64,000 nucleotides of DNA from an uncultured Bacteroidales bacterium (GTDB taxonomy: Bacteria; Bacteroidota; Bacteroidia; Bacteroidales; UBA932), in NCBI GenBank assembly GCA_946185745.1, contig CAMHKQ010000009.1, positions 1 to 64,000 of the forward strand, in the 5' to 3' direction. Below, in pieces: positions 37,728 to 47,787 of this stretch; the first letter of the stretch is position 1; each line of letters starts with the position of its first letter. The notes under the pieces are model-generated. The model had not been told where the DNA came from, did not search any database, and was given only the letters and a program-made list of their open reading frames with translations. Position numbers and translations under genes: made by a program.

Positions 37728-38789
37728 ATGGGTACGACTGTCTTTCTGCTTGTTCTTGACCTTATTCTAACGGTGGGCATCTCCTTCCTCTGTTCAATTC
37801 TGGAGGCGGTGCTCATGTCCACTCCAATCTCCTTCATTACCCTGAAGGAGCAGGAAGGCTACAGGCCTGCCGCGAGGTTCAAGAAATACAAGACGGATAT
37901 CGACCGCCCGATAGCGGCCATTCTGTCCATGAACACCATTGCCAACACTTTCGGCGCCGCAATGGTGGGGGTCCTCACTGCGAAGATCTGGTCCGGAGGA
38001 GTGGGGTGGATGTCCGCGATTGTCACCATCCTCATCCTCATTTGCTCGGAAATCATTCCCAAGACCATAGGCACCGCCAGATACAAGTCTCTCATGGGCT
38101 TCACCACTTCGTGGATAAGCATCCTGCTGGTGCTTATGTGGCCTTTCGTCGAGCTCATCCAGTTCATCCAGAAGTCTTTCAAGCATCACGATCCCTCCGT
38201 GAGCCGGGAGGAAGTTAGCGCCATGGCCAACGCCGGTGTCGAGGAAGGTGTGATAGACCGCGACGAGAACAAGGTCATCCAGAACATCATCAGGCTCGAC
38301 AACATCAAGGCCTACGACGCCATGACCCCTCGCGTGGTGTGTTCAGTAGCCCCCGAGAGCATGACCCTGCGGGAATACTTCGAGAACGACGACTTCGAGC
38401 ACCATTCCAGGATTCCGGTGTACGCCGAAACTCCCGAATACATAACGGGTTACATTCTCAGGGACGACGCCCTGGAAGACCTCGCGGAAGACAAGTTCAA
38501 CAAGACTCTCCGCGACATCAAGAGGGACATCTCGTATTTCAACGAAGAGACCGACCTCGACAAGATCTGGGACAGCATGCTCAAGACCAAGGAGCAGATT
38601 GCACTGATCATAGACGATTACGGCTCTTTCCAGGGGGTCCTGACCCTGGAAGACATAATCGAGACCGTCTTCGGGCTCGAAATCATGGACGAGATGGACG
38701 AGGTAAGCGACATGCAGCAGTATGCAAAGGAACGCTGGCAGAAGAGGATGAAGCGCTACAAGAAGGTGAATATCCCGAGGCCGGAATAG
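37728..38789 (+). CDS. CNNM/HlyC-CorC family protein (DUF21 + CBS pair)
   Basis: N-terminal TM DUF21-like region; MTPRVVCSVAPESMTLREYFENDDFEHHSRIPVYAETPEYITGYILRDDAL; IALIIDDYGSFQGVLTLEDIIETVFGLEIMDE. Confidence 0.93.
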   Translation: MGTTVFLLVLDLILTVGISFLCSILEAVLMSTPISFITLKEQEGYRPAARFKKYKTDIDRPIAAILSMNTIANTFGAAMVGVLTAKIWSGGVGWMSAIVTILILICSEIIPKTIGTARYKSLMGFTTSWISILLVLMWPFVELIQFIQKSFKHHDPSVSREEVSAMANAGVEEGVIDRDENKVIQNIIRLDNIKAYDAMTPRVVCSVAPESMTLREYFENDDFEHHSRIPVYAETPEYITGYILRDDALEDLAEDKFNKTLRDIKRDISYFNEETDLDKIWDSMLKTKEQIALIIDDYGSFQGVLTLEDIIETVFGLEIMDEMDEVSDMQQYAKERWQKRMKRYKKVNIPRPE

Positions 38790-38847
38790 TTTTCTTTGCG
38801 TTTTTGCAAACATTTACATATATTTGTAGTTGGATTAATACGGCCCC

Positions 38848-39114
38848 ATGCTTGAGATAGAACAGAAAATCACCAAGCTGATAGAGCTTTACGAAGGGGA
38901 AAGGCAGCGTGCCGATTCGCTCTCCCTCGAGCTTTCGCAGAGCCGACAAACCGTGTTGGACCAGCAAAAGCAGATTGCTGAACTGAAAACCAAGATAGAT
39001 TCCGTGCAGTTGCAGAGTGCGTTCGGCGCAGGGGGTGGCCCCGAAGCGAAAGCCCGTCTGACTGCACTGATCAGGGAAATAGACAAGTGCATAGCCCTGT
39101 TGGAGGAAGACTGA
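38848..39114 (+). CDS. small coiled-coil protein preceding zapA
   Basis: MLEIEQKITKLIELYEGERQRADSLSLELSQSRQTVLDQQKQIAELKTKID heptad-like pattern; TGATG overlap with zapA. Confidence 0.75.
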   Translation: MLEIEQKITKLIELYEGERQRADSLSLELSQSRQTVLDQQKQIAELKTKIDSVQLQSAFGAGGGPEAKARLTALIREIDKCIALLEED

Positions 39115-39410
39115 TGGATGGTCAGAGCATAACGTTGAAAATCGCCGGGAGGGAATACCCTCTCAAGGCAAAAACCCCTGAGGCAGAGCAGGTTATGCGC
39201 CTTGCCGCAGAGGACGTCAACGCCATGTTCTCGCATTATACATCGCTCTATCCCGACAAGTCCGAGATGGACAAGCTGGCTTTCGTCACCCTGAGCCAGG
39301 CAGTAGGGAAAATTACCGCACAGCGGGCGGCCGCGAAGCTCGCTTCGGAACAGGAAGCCCTCGACGACAAACTCGGAGCCTATCTTGCAGGAGTAGATAA
39401 AAACCGTTAG
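39114..39410 (+). CDS. zapA: cell division protein ZapA
   Basis: MDGQSITLKIAGREYPLKAKTPEAEQVMRLAAEDVNAMFSHYTSLYPDKSEMDKLAFVTLSQAVGKI; context with rny. Confidence 0.88.
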   Translation: MDGQSITLKIAGREYPLKAKTPEAEQVMRLAAEDVNAMFSHYTSLYPDKSEMDKLAFVTLSQAVGKITAQRAAAKLASEQEALDDKLGAYLAGVDKNR

Positions 39411-39595
39411 TCCGTCCCAGCGAAACAAACAAGTTCCTCGGAACCGGGCGTACTCGAGTGACTACGGCAGGCCCTTTAGTGGGAAACCGGAAGCACCACG
39501 GAACCCAAAACGTACAGAAATTATTTTCTGCTCAGGGACTAACGGTCATTTACGGGCAGCGTCTGATTTGCAGGCGCTGCCTTTGTTTTGACATA
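39406..39595 (+). ncRNA. ssrS: probable 6S-like RNA with downstream terminator
   Basis: Non-coding gap between zapA and rny; closing stem GTTAGTCC (39406-39413)/GGACTAAC (39536-39543); terminator GGCAGCGtctgatttgcagGCGCTGCC + T-rich run. 6S identity inferred from location and long closed-stem architecture. Confidence 0.6.
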
Positions 39596-39611
39596 CTAAA
39601 ACTATATATAT

Positions 39612-41156
39612 TTGATTATGTGGTATTTATATTTATTGGCATTTTTGTGCGGAGCAATAGCCGCCCTTGCCGTTTACATAATTGTACGCCGCCTCGTACT
39701 CAAGGGCCGCAAGGAGGCCATAATTGAAAAGGCGGAACTCGAAGGAGAAAAAATCAAGCAGCAGAAGATCCTGCAGGCCAAGGAGAAGTTCATCCAGCTC
39801 AAGAGCGACCACGAATCCTACATCGCCGAGAAGAACTCCAAGCTTCAGGAGACGGAGCACCGCCTTCACCAGAGGGAAAGCCAGCTCGGGCAGCAGGCTT
39901 CCGAACTGGGCAGGCGTCAGCACGAGCTGGACACCGCCAAGGCGCAGCTGAACGCCCGTGCCGAGGCTCTCGAACACAAGGAAGAGGAATGCGCCGCGCT
40001 TACCGCGCAGGTGAACAGGCAGCTTGAGGCCGTGGCAGGAATGTCCGCCCAGGATGCCAGGAACATGCTTGTGGACAACATGAAGGCAGAGGCCCGCAGC
40101 GAGGCCCAGGCCTATATCAACGATACCATCGACGAGGCCCGCCTGAATGCGGCCAAGGAGGCCAAGCGCATAGTCATAAACACCATCCAGCGCACCGCCA
40201 CCGAAACCGCCATCGAAAATGCGGTTACCACCTTCCCCATCGAGAACGACGAGATCAAGGGCCGCATCATCGGCCGCGAGGGCCGCAACATCCGTGCGCT
40301 CGAAGCCGCAACCGGCGTTGAAATCGTGGTGGACGACACCCCCGACGCCATCCTCATCAGCGGTTTCGACCCTGTCCGCCGCGAAGTGGCCCGCCTGGCC
40401 CTGCATCAGCTCGTGATCGACGGCCGCATCCATCCCGCCCGCATCGAGGAGGTCGTGGCCAAGGTGAGCGCCCAGCTCGAAGACGAAATGCTCGAGACCG
40501 GAAAGCGCACCTGCATCGATCTCGGCGTGCATGGTTTGAGCATCGAGCTGGTCAAGCTCATCGGCCGCATGAAGTACCGTTCTTCATATGGCCAGAATCT
40601 GCTTCAGCACAGCCGCGAAGTGGCCAATATCGCCGCCACGATGGCTTCTGAGCTCGGTCTCAATGCCAAGCTGGCAAAGCGTGCCGGCCTGCTGCACGAC
40701 ATAGGCAAGGTGTCCGACGCCGATCCCGAGCTTCCGCACGCCCTTCTGGGCGCCAAGCTGGCCGAGCAGTACAAGGAAAAGCCCGAAATCGTGAATGCGA
40801 TCGGCTCGCACCACGAAGAGATGGAGATGAACTCCATCATCTCTCCCATAGTGCTGGTGGCCGATGCCATCTCCGGCGCCCGTCCCGGTGCCCGCAGGGA
40901 GGTTATCGAAAGCTATATCAAGCGTCTGAAGGGCATGGAAGACCTCGCCGCCGCATATCCTGGCGTCACCAAGAGTTACGCCATCCAGGCCGGCCGCGAA
41001 CTCCGTGTCATCGTGGGTGCCGAGCAGGTTACCGACGAGCAGGCATCCAGGCTCTCAGGCGATATCGCCCAGAAGATCCAGGACGAAATGACCTACCCGG
41101 GCCAGGTCAAGATCACGGTAATCCGTGAGACCCGCTCGGTGGCATACGCCAAGTAA
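39612..41156 (+). CDS. rny: ribonuclease Y
   Basis: N-terminal TM and long coiled coil; [66 protein letters not shown] (KH); HDIGKV (HD). Confidence 0.97.
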   Translation: MIMWYLYLLAFLCGAIAALAVYIIVRRLVLKGRKEAIIEKAELEGEKIKQQKILQAKEKFIQLKSDHESYIAEKNSKLQETEHRLHQRESQLGQQASELGRRQHELDTAKAQLNARAEALEHKEEECAALTAQVNRQLEAVAGMSAQDARNMLVDNMKAEARSEAQAYINDTIDEARLNAAKEAKRIVINTIQRTATETAIENAVTTFPIENDEIKGRIIGREGRNIRALEAATGVEIVVDDTPDAILISGFDPVRREVARLALHQLVIDGRIHPARIEEVVAKVSAQLEDEMLETGKRTCIDLGVHGLSIELVKLIGRMKYRSSYGQNLLQHSREVANIAATMASELGLNAKLAKRAGLLHDIGKVSDADPELPHALLGAKLAEQYKEKPEIVNAIGSHHEEMEMNSIISPIVLVADAISGARPGARREVIESYIKRLKGMEDLAAAYPGVTKSYAIQAGRELRVIVGAEQVTDEQASRLSGDIAQKIQDEMTYPGQVKITVIRETRSVAYAK

Positions 41157-41170
41157 GCTTTTTTAATCTT

Positions 41171-41986
41171 TTAGAGAGATTCAATCAGGCGCGAAAACAG
41201 CCGTTCCATCTTGTGGGCGGCTGCATCGGCCTGGCGTACTATCTCGTTTTCATCCGTTACATAGCCGTCAGTGGCTTCGTGTGCGATGTCGGTCACTACC
41301 GACATGCCGAGCACGCGGATGCCGCTGTGACGGGCCGCGATGACTTCGGGGGTGACGCTCATGCCCACGGTGTCGCCGCCTATCTTGCGGAAGAACTTGT
41401 ATTCGGCGGGGGTTTCGTAGCACGGCCCCGAGGTGGAGACGTATACGCCTCGCCTGATGGGAATGCCTTCCTTTTCGGAAATCTTTACCATACGCTCCTG
41501 AAGCTCAAGGTCGTAGGGAGCCGTCATGTCGGGGAACCGGGGGCCGTATTCTTCGATATTCGGGCCTATCAGCGAGTTGGGGAGCATGTTGATATGGTCT
41601 TTGATGAGCACGAGGTCGCCGATGTGATACGACGTGTTCATGCTTCCCACTGCGTTTGAAACGAAGAGGTATTCCACTCCGAGTGATGCCATTACCCGTA
41701 TGGGCCTGATAACCACGTCCATGCCGTAACCCTCGTAGAAGTGGTATCGCCCCTGCATGGCGAGCACCTGCTTTCCGCCCAGCTTTCCGGAGATGAAGTT
41801 GCCCTTGTGCCCCAGTGCGGTGGCGGCCGGGAAGCCCGGGATGCTGACGTAGGGGATGACTATCTGGTCTTCGATGGAGTTCACCAGATTGCCCAGGCCG
41901 CTGCCGAGTATGATGCCCGCAACGGGCTGTCTCCCATGAAGTTTACCCTTCATGAATTCGACCGCGAGATTGATGTCGGGATCCAT
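41171..41986 (-). CDS. purine-nucleoside phosphorylase (paralog 1)
   Basis: [88 protein letters not shown]. Confidence 0.94.
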   Translation of the reverse strand: MDPDINLAVEFMKGKLHGRQPVAGIILGSGLGNLVNSIEDQIVIPYVSIPGFPAATALGHKGNFISGKLGGKQVLAMQGRYHFYEGYGMDVVIRPIRVMASLGVEYLFVSNAVGSMNTSYHIGDLVLIKDHINMLPNSLIGPNIEEYGPRFPDMTAPYDLELQERMVKISEKEGIPIRRGVYVSTSGPCYETPAEYKFFRKIGGDTVGMSVTPEVIAARHSGIRVLGMSVVTDIAHEATDGYVTDENEIVRQADAAAHKMERLFSRLIESL

Positions 41987-41989
41987 GGC

Positions 41990-42817
41990 CTAGAGGGTGT
42001 CTATGAGTTTTGCAAAGAGTTCTGACATGAGCATGGCGGCCTTGTTCGCCTGCTCCACAACGTCTTCGCCGTCGTTGAGGTCGCGTGCGGTGTTGCGGGT
42101 GTTGGCGACGTTGGTGACGCAGGACATGCCGAATACCCTCATGCCGCAGTGACGGGCCACGATCACCTCGGGGATGGTGCTCATGCCGAGGAGGTCGGCG
42201 CCGATTTCGCGGTAGTAGCGCACTTCGGCCGGAGTCTCATAAGTGGGACCGGTGCTGCCGAGGTACACGCCCTTCTTGAGCTCTATGCCCATTTCGGAAG
42301 CGATTTCGAGGGCCTTTTTCTGGAGTTCGAGGTCGTAGGCGCAGGTCATGTCGGGGAAACGGGGACCGAATTCGTCCATGTTCGGGCCTATGAGCGGGTT
42401 GGGGAAGAGGCTGATATGGTCGCGGATGATGATGAGGTCTCCGACTTTATAGTCCTGGTTGGCGGCGCCTGCGGCGTTGGAGACGAAAAGGAATTCGATG
42501 CCCAGCACCTTGAACACCCTTACTCCGATCGTGACCGTTTCCATGTGATACCCTTCGTAGTAATGGAAGCGTCCCTGCATTGCAATGACATCCTTGCCGC
42601 CCAGCTTGCCGCAGATGAAATTGCCCTTGTGGCCTATTGCGGTGGATACCGGGAATCCGGGGATCTCTTTGTAGGGGATGACGATCTTGTCTTCGAGCAT
42701 ATCCCCTATGGGACCGAGCCCGCTGCCGAGGATTATGGCTGCCTTGGGCTGGCGGCCTTCGAGCCTGCCGCGCACGTAATCGGCTGCGATGTGAATGCGT
42801 TCAATTCTTTCGTCCAT
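41990..42817 (-). CDS. purine-nucleoside phosphorylase (paralog 2)
   Basis: [88 protein letters not shown]. Confidence 0.94.
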   Translation of the reverse strand: MDERIERIHIAADYVRGRLEGRQPKAAIILGSGLGPIGDMLEDKIVIPYKEIPGFPVSTAIGHKGNFICGKLGGKDVIAMQGRFHYYEGYHMETVTIGVRVFKVLGIEFLFVSNAAGAANQDYKVGDLIIIRDHISLFPNPLIGPNMDEFGPRFPDMTCAYDLELQKKALEIASEMGIELKKGVYLGSTGPTYETPAEVRYYREIGADLLGMSTIPEVIVARHCGMRVFGMSCVTNVANTRNTARDLNDGEDVVEQANKAAMLMSELFAKLIDTL

Positions 42818-42826
42818 ATCAAAATG

Positions 42827-44110
42827 TCAGTATGATTTAATCTTGGCAAGGGCCTGCCTGGCTTCGTGCAGGATCTCCCTTTCACCGGGAATCTCGCGGT
42901 TCCGCATGACGAACCTGCCGTTGGCTATAACGGAATCGATGCAGTCGGAATGGGCGGAATAAACGAGATTGGCCAGGAACGGGCCGGGGGAGAGGAAGTA
43001 TGAGGAGTCGGTCTCCACTATGGATATGTCTGCCAGGCAGCCTTCCTCGAGCCTGCCGGAGTCGAGCCTGAGGGCTTTGGCGCCGTTTACGGTGGCCATG
43101 TCCAGGAGCTCGTTGAGCGGGAGCGCCTTCGGGTCGTTCCTCCATGCCTTCTGGAACAGGGCGGAGGTCTTCATGGCTTCCAGGATGTCCAGGTTGTTGG
43201 AGGATGCGCAGCCGTCGGTGCCGATGCAGATGTTCACACCGGCGTCGCGCAGCTCGTTGTAGAGGAACTTGTAGCCCGATGAAAGCTTGGTGTTGGAGTT
43301 GATGTTATGGATGCAGTGCACCCCGTATTTGGCGAGGAGCTCGACGTCGTGCGGACTGAGCCACAGGCAGTGGGCGGCGAGCAGGTTGGGACCCAGCACC
43401 CCTATGGTTTCGAGGTATTCCACCGGGGTGAGCCCGCCGTGCTCCGCCTTGCAGTCCTCCACCTCCTTGAGCGTTTCACAGAGGTGGATGTGGAGCGGGA
43501 TGTCGTGCTTGCGCGCGAAATCGGCGGCCCACATCATCATGGGCTCGCTGACGGAATAAATGGCGTGGAAAGCCAGTTCGTAGATGGCGCCCTCCTTGTT
43601 CCAGAGGTCCTGCACTTCGTCGTATTTCTTCTGACACTGGTCCATCTGGCGTTTGGCCTCTTCGGGGTCGCCATGGTCTATTATGTCGTAGCCCACGGCG
43701 GGGCGTATGCCCATTTCGGACGCCGCCTTCTGGCAGGCCTGGAAGAACCAGTACTGGTCGTTGAAGGTGGTGGTGCCGGTGCGGATCATCTCGATGCAGG
43801 CGACCTTGGCGGCCCAGTAGACGTAGTCGTGGTCGAAACCGCTTTCTATCTTCCAGATTTTCTGCAGCCAGTCCTGGAAAATCATGTCTTCCCCTATGCC
43901 GCGCATGAGGGCCATGCCGGCATGGGTATGCATGTTGATGAAACCAGGAATGGCGACCTTGTCGGTGCAGTCCATCACTTCGCAGTTGCCGGCGATGTCC
44001 CAGTCGACGCATGAACCGGCGGGGCGGATAAGGATTATCCTGCCTTTGTCTATGAAGATGTCTTTGCGATCATCCGCAACGGTGATGTTCTTGAGCAGTA
44101 TGGACGCCAT
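42827..44110 (-). CDS. amidohydrolase, SAH/MTA deaminase-like
   Basis: VAIPGFINMHTHAGMALMRGIGEDMIFQDWLQ; IPLHIHLCETLKEVEDCKAEHG; LLAAHCLWLSPHDVELLAKYGVHCIHNINSNTKLSSG; CIGTDGCASSNNLDILEAMKTS. Confidence 0.88.
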   Translation of the reverse strand: MASILLKNITVADDRKDIFIDKGRIILIRPAGSCVDWDIAGNCEVMDCTDKVAIPGFINMHTHAGMALMRGIGEDMIFQDWLQKIWKIESGFDHDYVYWAAKVACIEMIRTGTTTFNDQYWFFQACQKAASEMGIRPAVGYDIIDHGDPEEAKRQMDQCQKKYDEVQDLWNKEGAIYELAFHAIYSVSEPMMMWAADFARKHDIPLHIHLCETLKEVEDCKAEHGGLTPVEYLETIGVLGPNLLAAHCLWLSPHDVELLAKYGVHCIHNINSNTKLSSGYKFLYNELRDAGVNICIGTDGCASSNNLDILEAMKTSALFQKAWRNDPKALPLNELLDMATVNGAKALRLDSGRLEEGCLADISIVETDSSYFLSPGPFLANLVYSAHSDCIDSVIANGRFVMRNREIPGEREILHEARQALAKIKSY

Positions 44111-44121
44111 AGGGAAGGAGG

Positions 44122-44493
44122 CTACAGGTCTTCGAACTCGCCGCCCGAGAACTTCCTGCCGCCTTCTTCTTCAAACTCTTCTTCGGGCCTGGTGGGGATT
44201 TCGCCGCCGAAGCATTGCACGCGGATGTATTCGATTACCTCGTCGAGCCCTTCCTTGAACTTTTCGAAGTCTTCTTTGTAAAGGAAAATCTTGTGTTTGT
44301 CGAACGTGAAGGAGCCGTCCTGGTTGTTGCGGCGCTTGCTCTCGGTGATGGTGAGGTAGAAGTCGTTGTTGCCCCTGGTGGACTTGACGTCGAAAAAATA
44401 TGTACGCTTTCCGGCCCGCACAGGTTTGGAATAGACGTCCTCAGAATTCCGGTCCGAATAATTGACCTGTTCTCTGTCTTCTCTGTTGTACAT
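44122..44493 (-). CDS. DUF3276 / PUR-alpha-like protein
   Basis: VRAGKRTYFFDVKSTRGNNDFYLTITESKRR...FDKHKIFLYKEDFEKFKEGLDEVIEYI. Confidence 0.87.
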   Translation of the reverse strand: MYNREDREQVNYSDRNSEDVYSKPVRAGKRTYFFDVKSTRGNNDFYLTITESKRRNNQDGSFTFDKHKIFLYKEDFEKFKEGLDEVIEYIRVQCFGGEIPTRPEEEFEEEGGRKFSGGEFEDL

Positions 44494-44580
44494 AAATCAA
44501 AAATTAAAAGTTTATTTAGGCAAATTTAGCTTTTTTTTCCGACTAAGTGCTATATTTGCGTAAATATTGTCCCAAAAAAG

Positions 44581-45492
44581 ATGCTCAACCGTAGAATTCT
44601 GCGAATCAAGGCGTTCAAGGTCATTTATTCCCGTACGGAAAACCCGTCCATGACCGTCGGTGAAGGCGAAGCCCAGCTGGAGCTTTCCTGCGAGGCCACC
44701 AGAACGCTCTGGCTCTTTCTCCTTGCCGTCGTTTCGGCCCTTACCGAAGAGGCCGGAAGGCGTATCGAGGCCGCCAGAAGCAAGTTCAACCCCAGCGACG
44801 AGGAACGTAATCCCAACATGAAGTTCGTCTCGAACCGCATCGCTCCGCTGCTTGCCGGCGATCCCGATTTCTGCAAGGCGGTTTCGCGCCGCAAACTGTC
44901 GTGGGAGCAGTTCGACGTGTTCCTGAGGCATCTGTACGAGAATCTCCGCACCCGCGACTACTACCTCCGCTACATGGAATCCGGCGAGAGCAGCCTCAAG
45001 GAAGACGCCGCCCTGTGGGCGTCCATATTCGAGAACGAGTTCGAAGACAACGCGGAGCTGGAGGAAATCCTCGAGGACCTCGGCATGTGGTGGAACGACG
45101 ACCTTTCCTATGCCCTCATCTGGTGCTGCCGCACCATGGATGAGTTCGGCAAGGGCAAGCCCTGGAACCTGCTTCCGCTATACATGAGCGATCTTTCCGA
45201 CAAAGGCGAGAGCGACAAGGCCTTCGTGGTCAAGGTGGTACGCGCCGCCTTCGTCCATTACGACGAATTCGTGTCGCGCATCTCGGAAATCACCCCCAAG
45301 TGGGACCACAGCCGCATCTGCTCGACCGACCTCGCCCTGATTATCTCGGGCCTGGCCGAAAAGACCGCGTTCCCCGAACTCGCATCGGGCATCATAATCA
45401 ACGAATACGTGGAAATCTCCAAGTATTACTCCACGCCCGAAAGCCGCTCCTTCGTGAACGGAATACTCGATAAATTAATCAATTCCAAATAG
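44581..45492 (+). CDS. nusB: transcription antitermination factor NusB (long Bacteroidota form)
   Basis: MLNRRILRIKAFKVIYSRTE...; C-terminal VKVVRAAFVHYDEFVSRISEITPKWDHSRICSTDLALIISGLAE...IIINEYVEISKYYSTPESRSFVNGILDKL. Confidence 0.9.
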   Translation: MLNRRILRIKAFKVIYSRTENPSMTVGEGEAQLELSCEATRTLWLFLLAVVSALTEEAGRRIEAARSKFNPSDEERNPNMKFVSNRIAPLLAGDPDFCKAVSRRKLSWEQFDVFLRHLYENLRTRDYYLRYMESGESSLKEDAALWASIFENEFEDNAELEEILEDLGMWWNDDLSYALIWCCRTMDEFGKGKPWNLLPLYMSDLSDKGESDKAFVVKVVRAAFVHYDEFVSRISEITPKWDHSRICSTDLALIISGLAEKTAFPELASGIIINEYVEISKYYSTPESRSFVNGILDKLINSK

Positions 45493-45494
45493 TT

Positions 45495-45890
45495 ATGAAT
45501 TTGCTTTACATCATTCTCCAAGCCCAGGGCGGCGCCGCTTCCGCTGCAGGCCAGCCCGCAGGCGGCGGACTCGGTTTCTGGGTCATGATAATCCTCATGT
45601 TTGTAGTAATGTGGCTCTTCATGATCCGTCCGCAGCGCAAACAGCAGAAGGAACTCGAGAATTTCCGCAACTCCCTCAAGAAGGGAGACAAAGTCGTCAC
45701 CGCCGGAGGCATCTACGGAACCATCCAGGAAATCCAGGACAGGACCGTCCTCATCAAGGTGGACGGCGAGGTGAAGCTTCGCGTAGACAAGAACTCCATC
45801 CAGCGCGACTACTCCGAGTCTTCCATCCAGAACGGCCAGCAGAACGGCCAGGGCAACGACAATACCCCTAAAAAACAGGAAAAGTATTAG
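45495..45890 (+). CDS. yajC: preprotein translocase subunit YajC
   Basis: FWVMIILMFVVMWLFMIRPQRKQQKELENFRNSLKKGDKVVTAGGIYGTIQEIQDRTVLIKVDGEVKLRVDKNSIQRD. Confidence 0.95.
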   Translation: MNLLYIILQAQGGAASAAGQPAGGGLGFWVMIILMFVVMWLFMIRPQRKQQKELENFRNSLKKGDKVVTAGGIYGTIQEIQDRTVLIKVDGEVKLRVDKNSIQRDYSESSIQNGQQNGQGNDNTPKKQEKY

Positions 45891-45902
45891 TCCCGGGCAG
45901 CC

Positions 45903-46823
45903 ATGAAGAAGTGGACCGCCTTTCTTCTGTGCCTCCTGCTTTCCGTGGCCGTCTGGCTCACCTATAACCTCTCACAGTCCCATACCGACATAGTGAGCAT
46001 GGAGGTCGTGGCGGAGAGCAATATAGAAGGCAGGGCCGCGCGCTCCAGCGACGCGGTCATCATGGCTGCGCGCTGCACGGCGTCCGGATTCAGGCTCATG
46101 GGCATCTCCCTGAGGAGGGGGGTGCGCGTGGTGCGTTTCTCCGAAGAGGACATGGTTCACAGGGAGGGGGATTACTACAGCATTTCGGCATCCCAGCTCC
46201 TGCGCTATGGGCCGGATATTTACGGCGACGGCGTGAAGGTGGAGGCCTTCCTGTTTGACAGGGCCTCCTTCCGTTTCATCTCCGAGACCAACAAGCGGGT
46301 TCCGGTAAGGCCGGTGAACCTGCTCGGGTTCCACTCCCAATACATGCAGCGCTCGCCGCTTGCGGTTTCTCCCGATTCCGTGACGGTGTACGGTCCCGCC
46401 GAAATCCTGGCCAGGGTGAACGAAATCTACACTTCCACCATTTCCCTCAGCGATATCCGCAGCAACATGCACGGGGAGGCCAGGCTTGACGTCCCGTCGG
46501 GCGTGAGGCTTTCGGTCGACAAGGTGGAGTATTCCCTCGAGGTCACGAGGTACGTGGAGATGAAGACGACGCTTCCGATAACAGTCCGCAATCTGCCCGC
46601 GGGGGTGACTCTGGGTGTTTTCCCGTCGGTGGCGAACGTGTCGTACCGCTGTGTCTTCCCGCTCGTCAGCGATCCCACCGGAGTGGTCGGCTGCTATGTC
46701 GACTACGAGGAATTCACCGGCAGCATCAACGGACGCTGCGTGGTGCGCCACGACGTCCTTCCGAACGGGGTTATCAGCTGCACGGTGAGTCCGAAGGTGG
46801 TAGACTGCGTTGAAAGGATGTAA
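45903..46823 (+). CDS. YbbR-like domain-containing protein
   Basis: N-terminal TM then YbbR-like repeats (SVTVYGPAEILARVNEIYTSTISLSDIRSNMHGEARLDVPSGVRLSVDKVEYSLEVTRYVEMK); yajC/coaE context. Confidence 0.82.
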   Translation: MKKWTAFLLCLLLSVAVWLTYNLSQSHTDIVSMEVVAESNIEGRAARSSDAVIMAARCTASGFRLMGISLRRGVRVVRFSEEDMVHREGDYYSISASQLLRYGPDIYGDGVKVEAFLFDRASFRFISETNKRVPVRPVNLLGFHSQYMQRSPLAVSPDSVTVYGPAEILARVNEIYTSTISLSDIRSNMHGEARLDVPSGVRLSVDKVEYSLEVTRYVEMKTTLPITVRNLPAGVTLGVFPSVANVSYRCVFPLVSDPTGVVGCYVDYEEFTGSINGRCVVRHDVLPNGVISCTVSPKVVDCVERM

Positions 46824-46826
46824 GAC

Positions 46827-47786
46827 ATGGACAAGCCCGTACTCATAACCGGGGCCATAGGCAGCGGCAAGACCGAAGTCAGCAAATACCTCCGGTCGAA
46901 GGGCTTCCCCGTGTATGACAGCGACTCCCGCGCCAAGGCGCTCTACACTGAGGTGCCGGGCCTTGCCGAAAGCGTGGAAAAGGCGCTGGGCGTGCCCCTG
47001 TCGGGGCTGTCGGTCATCTTTTCCGACCACGCAAAGCGCGAAAGGCTCGAGGCTCTGGTGTATCCGCATCTGCTTGCCGACATGAACGGATGGGTGGCCG
47101 CCCAGGATGCGCCCCAAGTGTTCATAGAGTCGGCCATAGCCCTTGAGAAACCGGCTTTCGACAACGTGTACGGCAAGGTATGGCTGGTCGAGGCGCCGCT
47201 TCAGGTTCGCATGGAGAGGAATCCCAAGGTCGCCGAACGCGCCGCTTCACAGGCGCCGGCCGACCGCTCCCGCGCCGATGTAGTGATAGAGAACGATTCC
47301 ACAATTGAAGAACTTCACAGGAAAATAGACAAAATATTGAACTATACCATGAAAACAGATCTCAGCAAAATCATTTCCGTGGCGGGTCAGCACGGCCTCT
47401 TCCGTTTCCTGGCCCTGTCCCGCAACAATTCAGTAATCGCAGAGGCACTTGCGGACGGTCATCGCACCGTTTTCGATTCCCGCAGCCGCGTAACCACCCT
47501 CTCCGACATAGCCATCTACACTTCCGAAGGCGAACTCAAGCTGAAGGAGGTGTTCCTCGCCCTCGACAAGGCCCTGGCCGGCAAGGAAGCCCCTGCAAGC
47601 AAGGGTGACGACGCCGCGGTCAAGGCCCTCTTCGAAAAGGCCGTTCCCAACTACGACGCCGACCGCTTCTATGTCTCCCACATGCGCAAGATCCTCGACT
47701 GGTTCAAGGAAATCGTGAAGCATGCCTCCCTCGACTTCGTGGAAGAGGAGGAGAATGCCGGGGAAGAAGCGCCCAAGGCCGAATAG
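46827..47786 (+). CDS. coaE: fusion ORF: dephospho-CoA kinase (CoaE) + DUF5606-like domain
   Basis: VLITGAIGSGKTEVSKYLRSKGFPVYDSDSRAKALY...(CoaE) then, without a stop, MKTDLSKIISVAGQHGLFRFLALSRNNSVIAEALADGHRTVFDSRSRVTTLSDIAIYT (DUF5606-like). Confidence 0.85.
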   Translation: MDKPVLITGAIGSGKTEVSKYLRSKGFPVYDSDSRAKALYTEVPGLAESVEKALGVPLSGLSVIFSDHAKRERLEALVYPHLLADMNGWVAAQDAPQVFIESAIALEKPAFDNVYGKVWLVEAPLQVRMERNPKVAERAASQAPADRSRADVVIENDSTIEELHRKIDKILNYTMKTDLSKIISVAGQHGLFRFLALSRNNSVIAEALADGHRTVFDSRSRVTTLSDIAIYTSEGELKLKEVFLALDKALAGKEAPASKGDDAAVKALFEKAVPNYDADRFYVSHMRKILDWFKEIVKHASLDFVEEEENAGEEAPKAE

Positions 47787-47787
47787 G

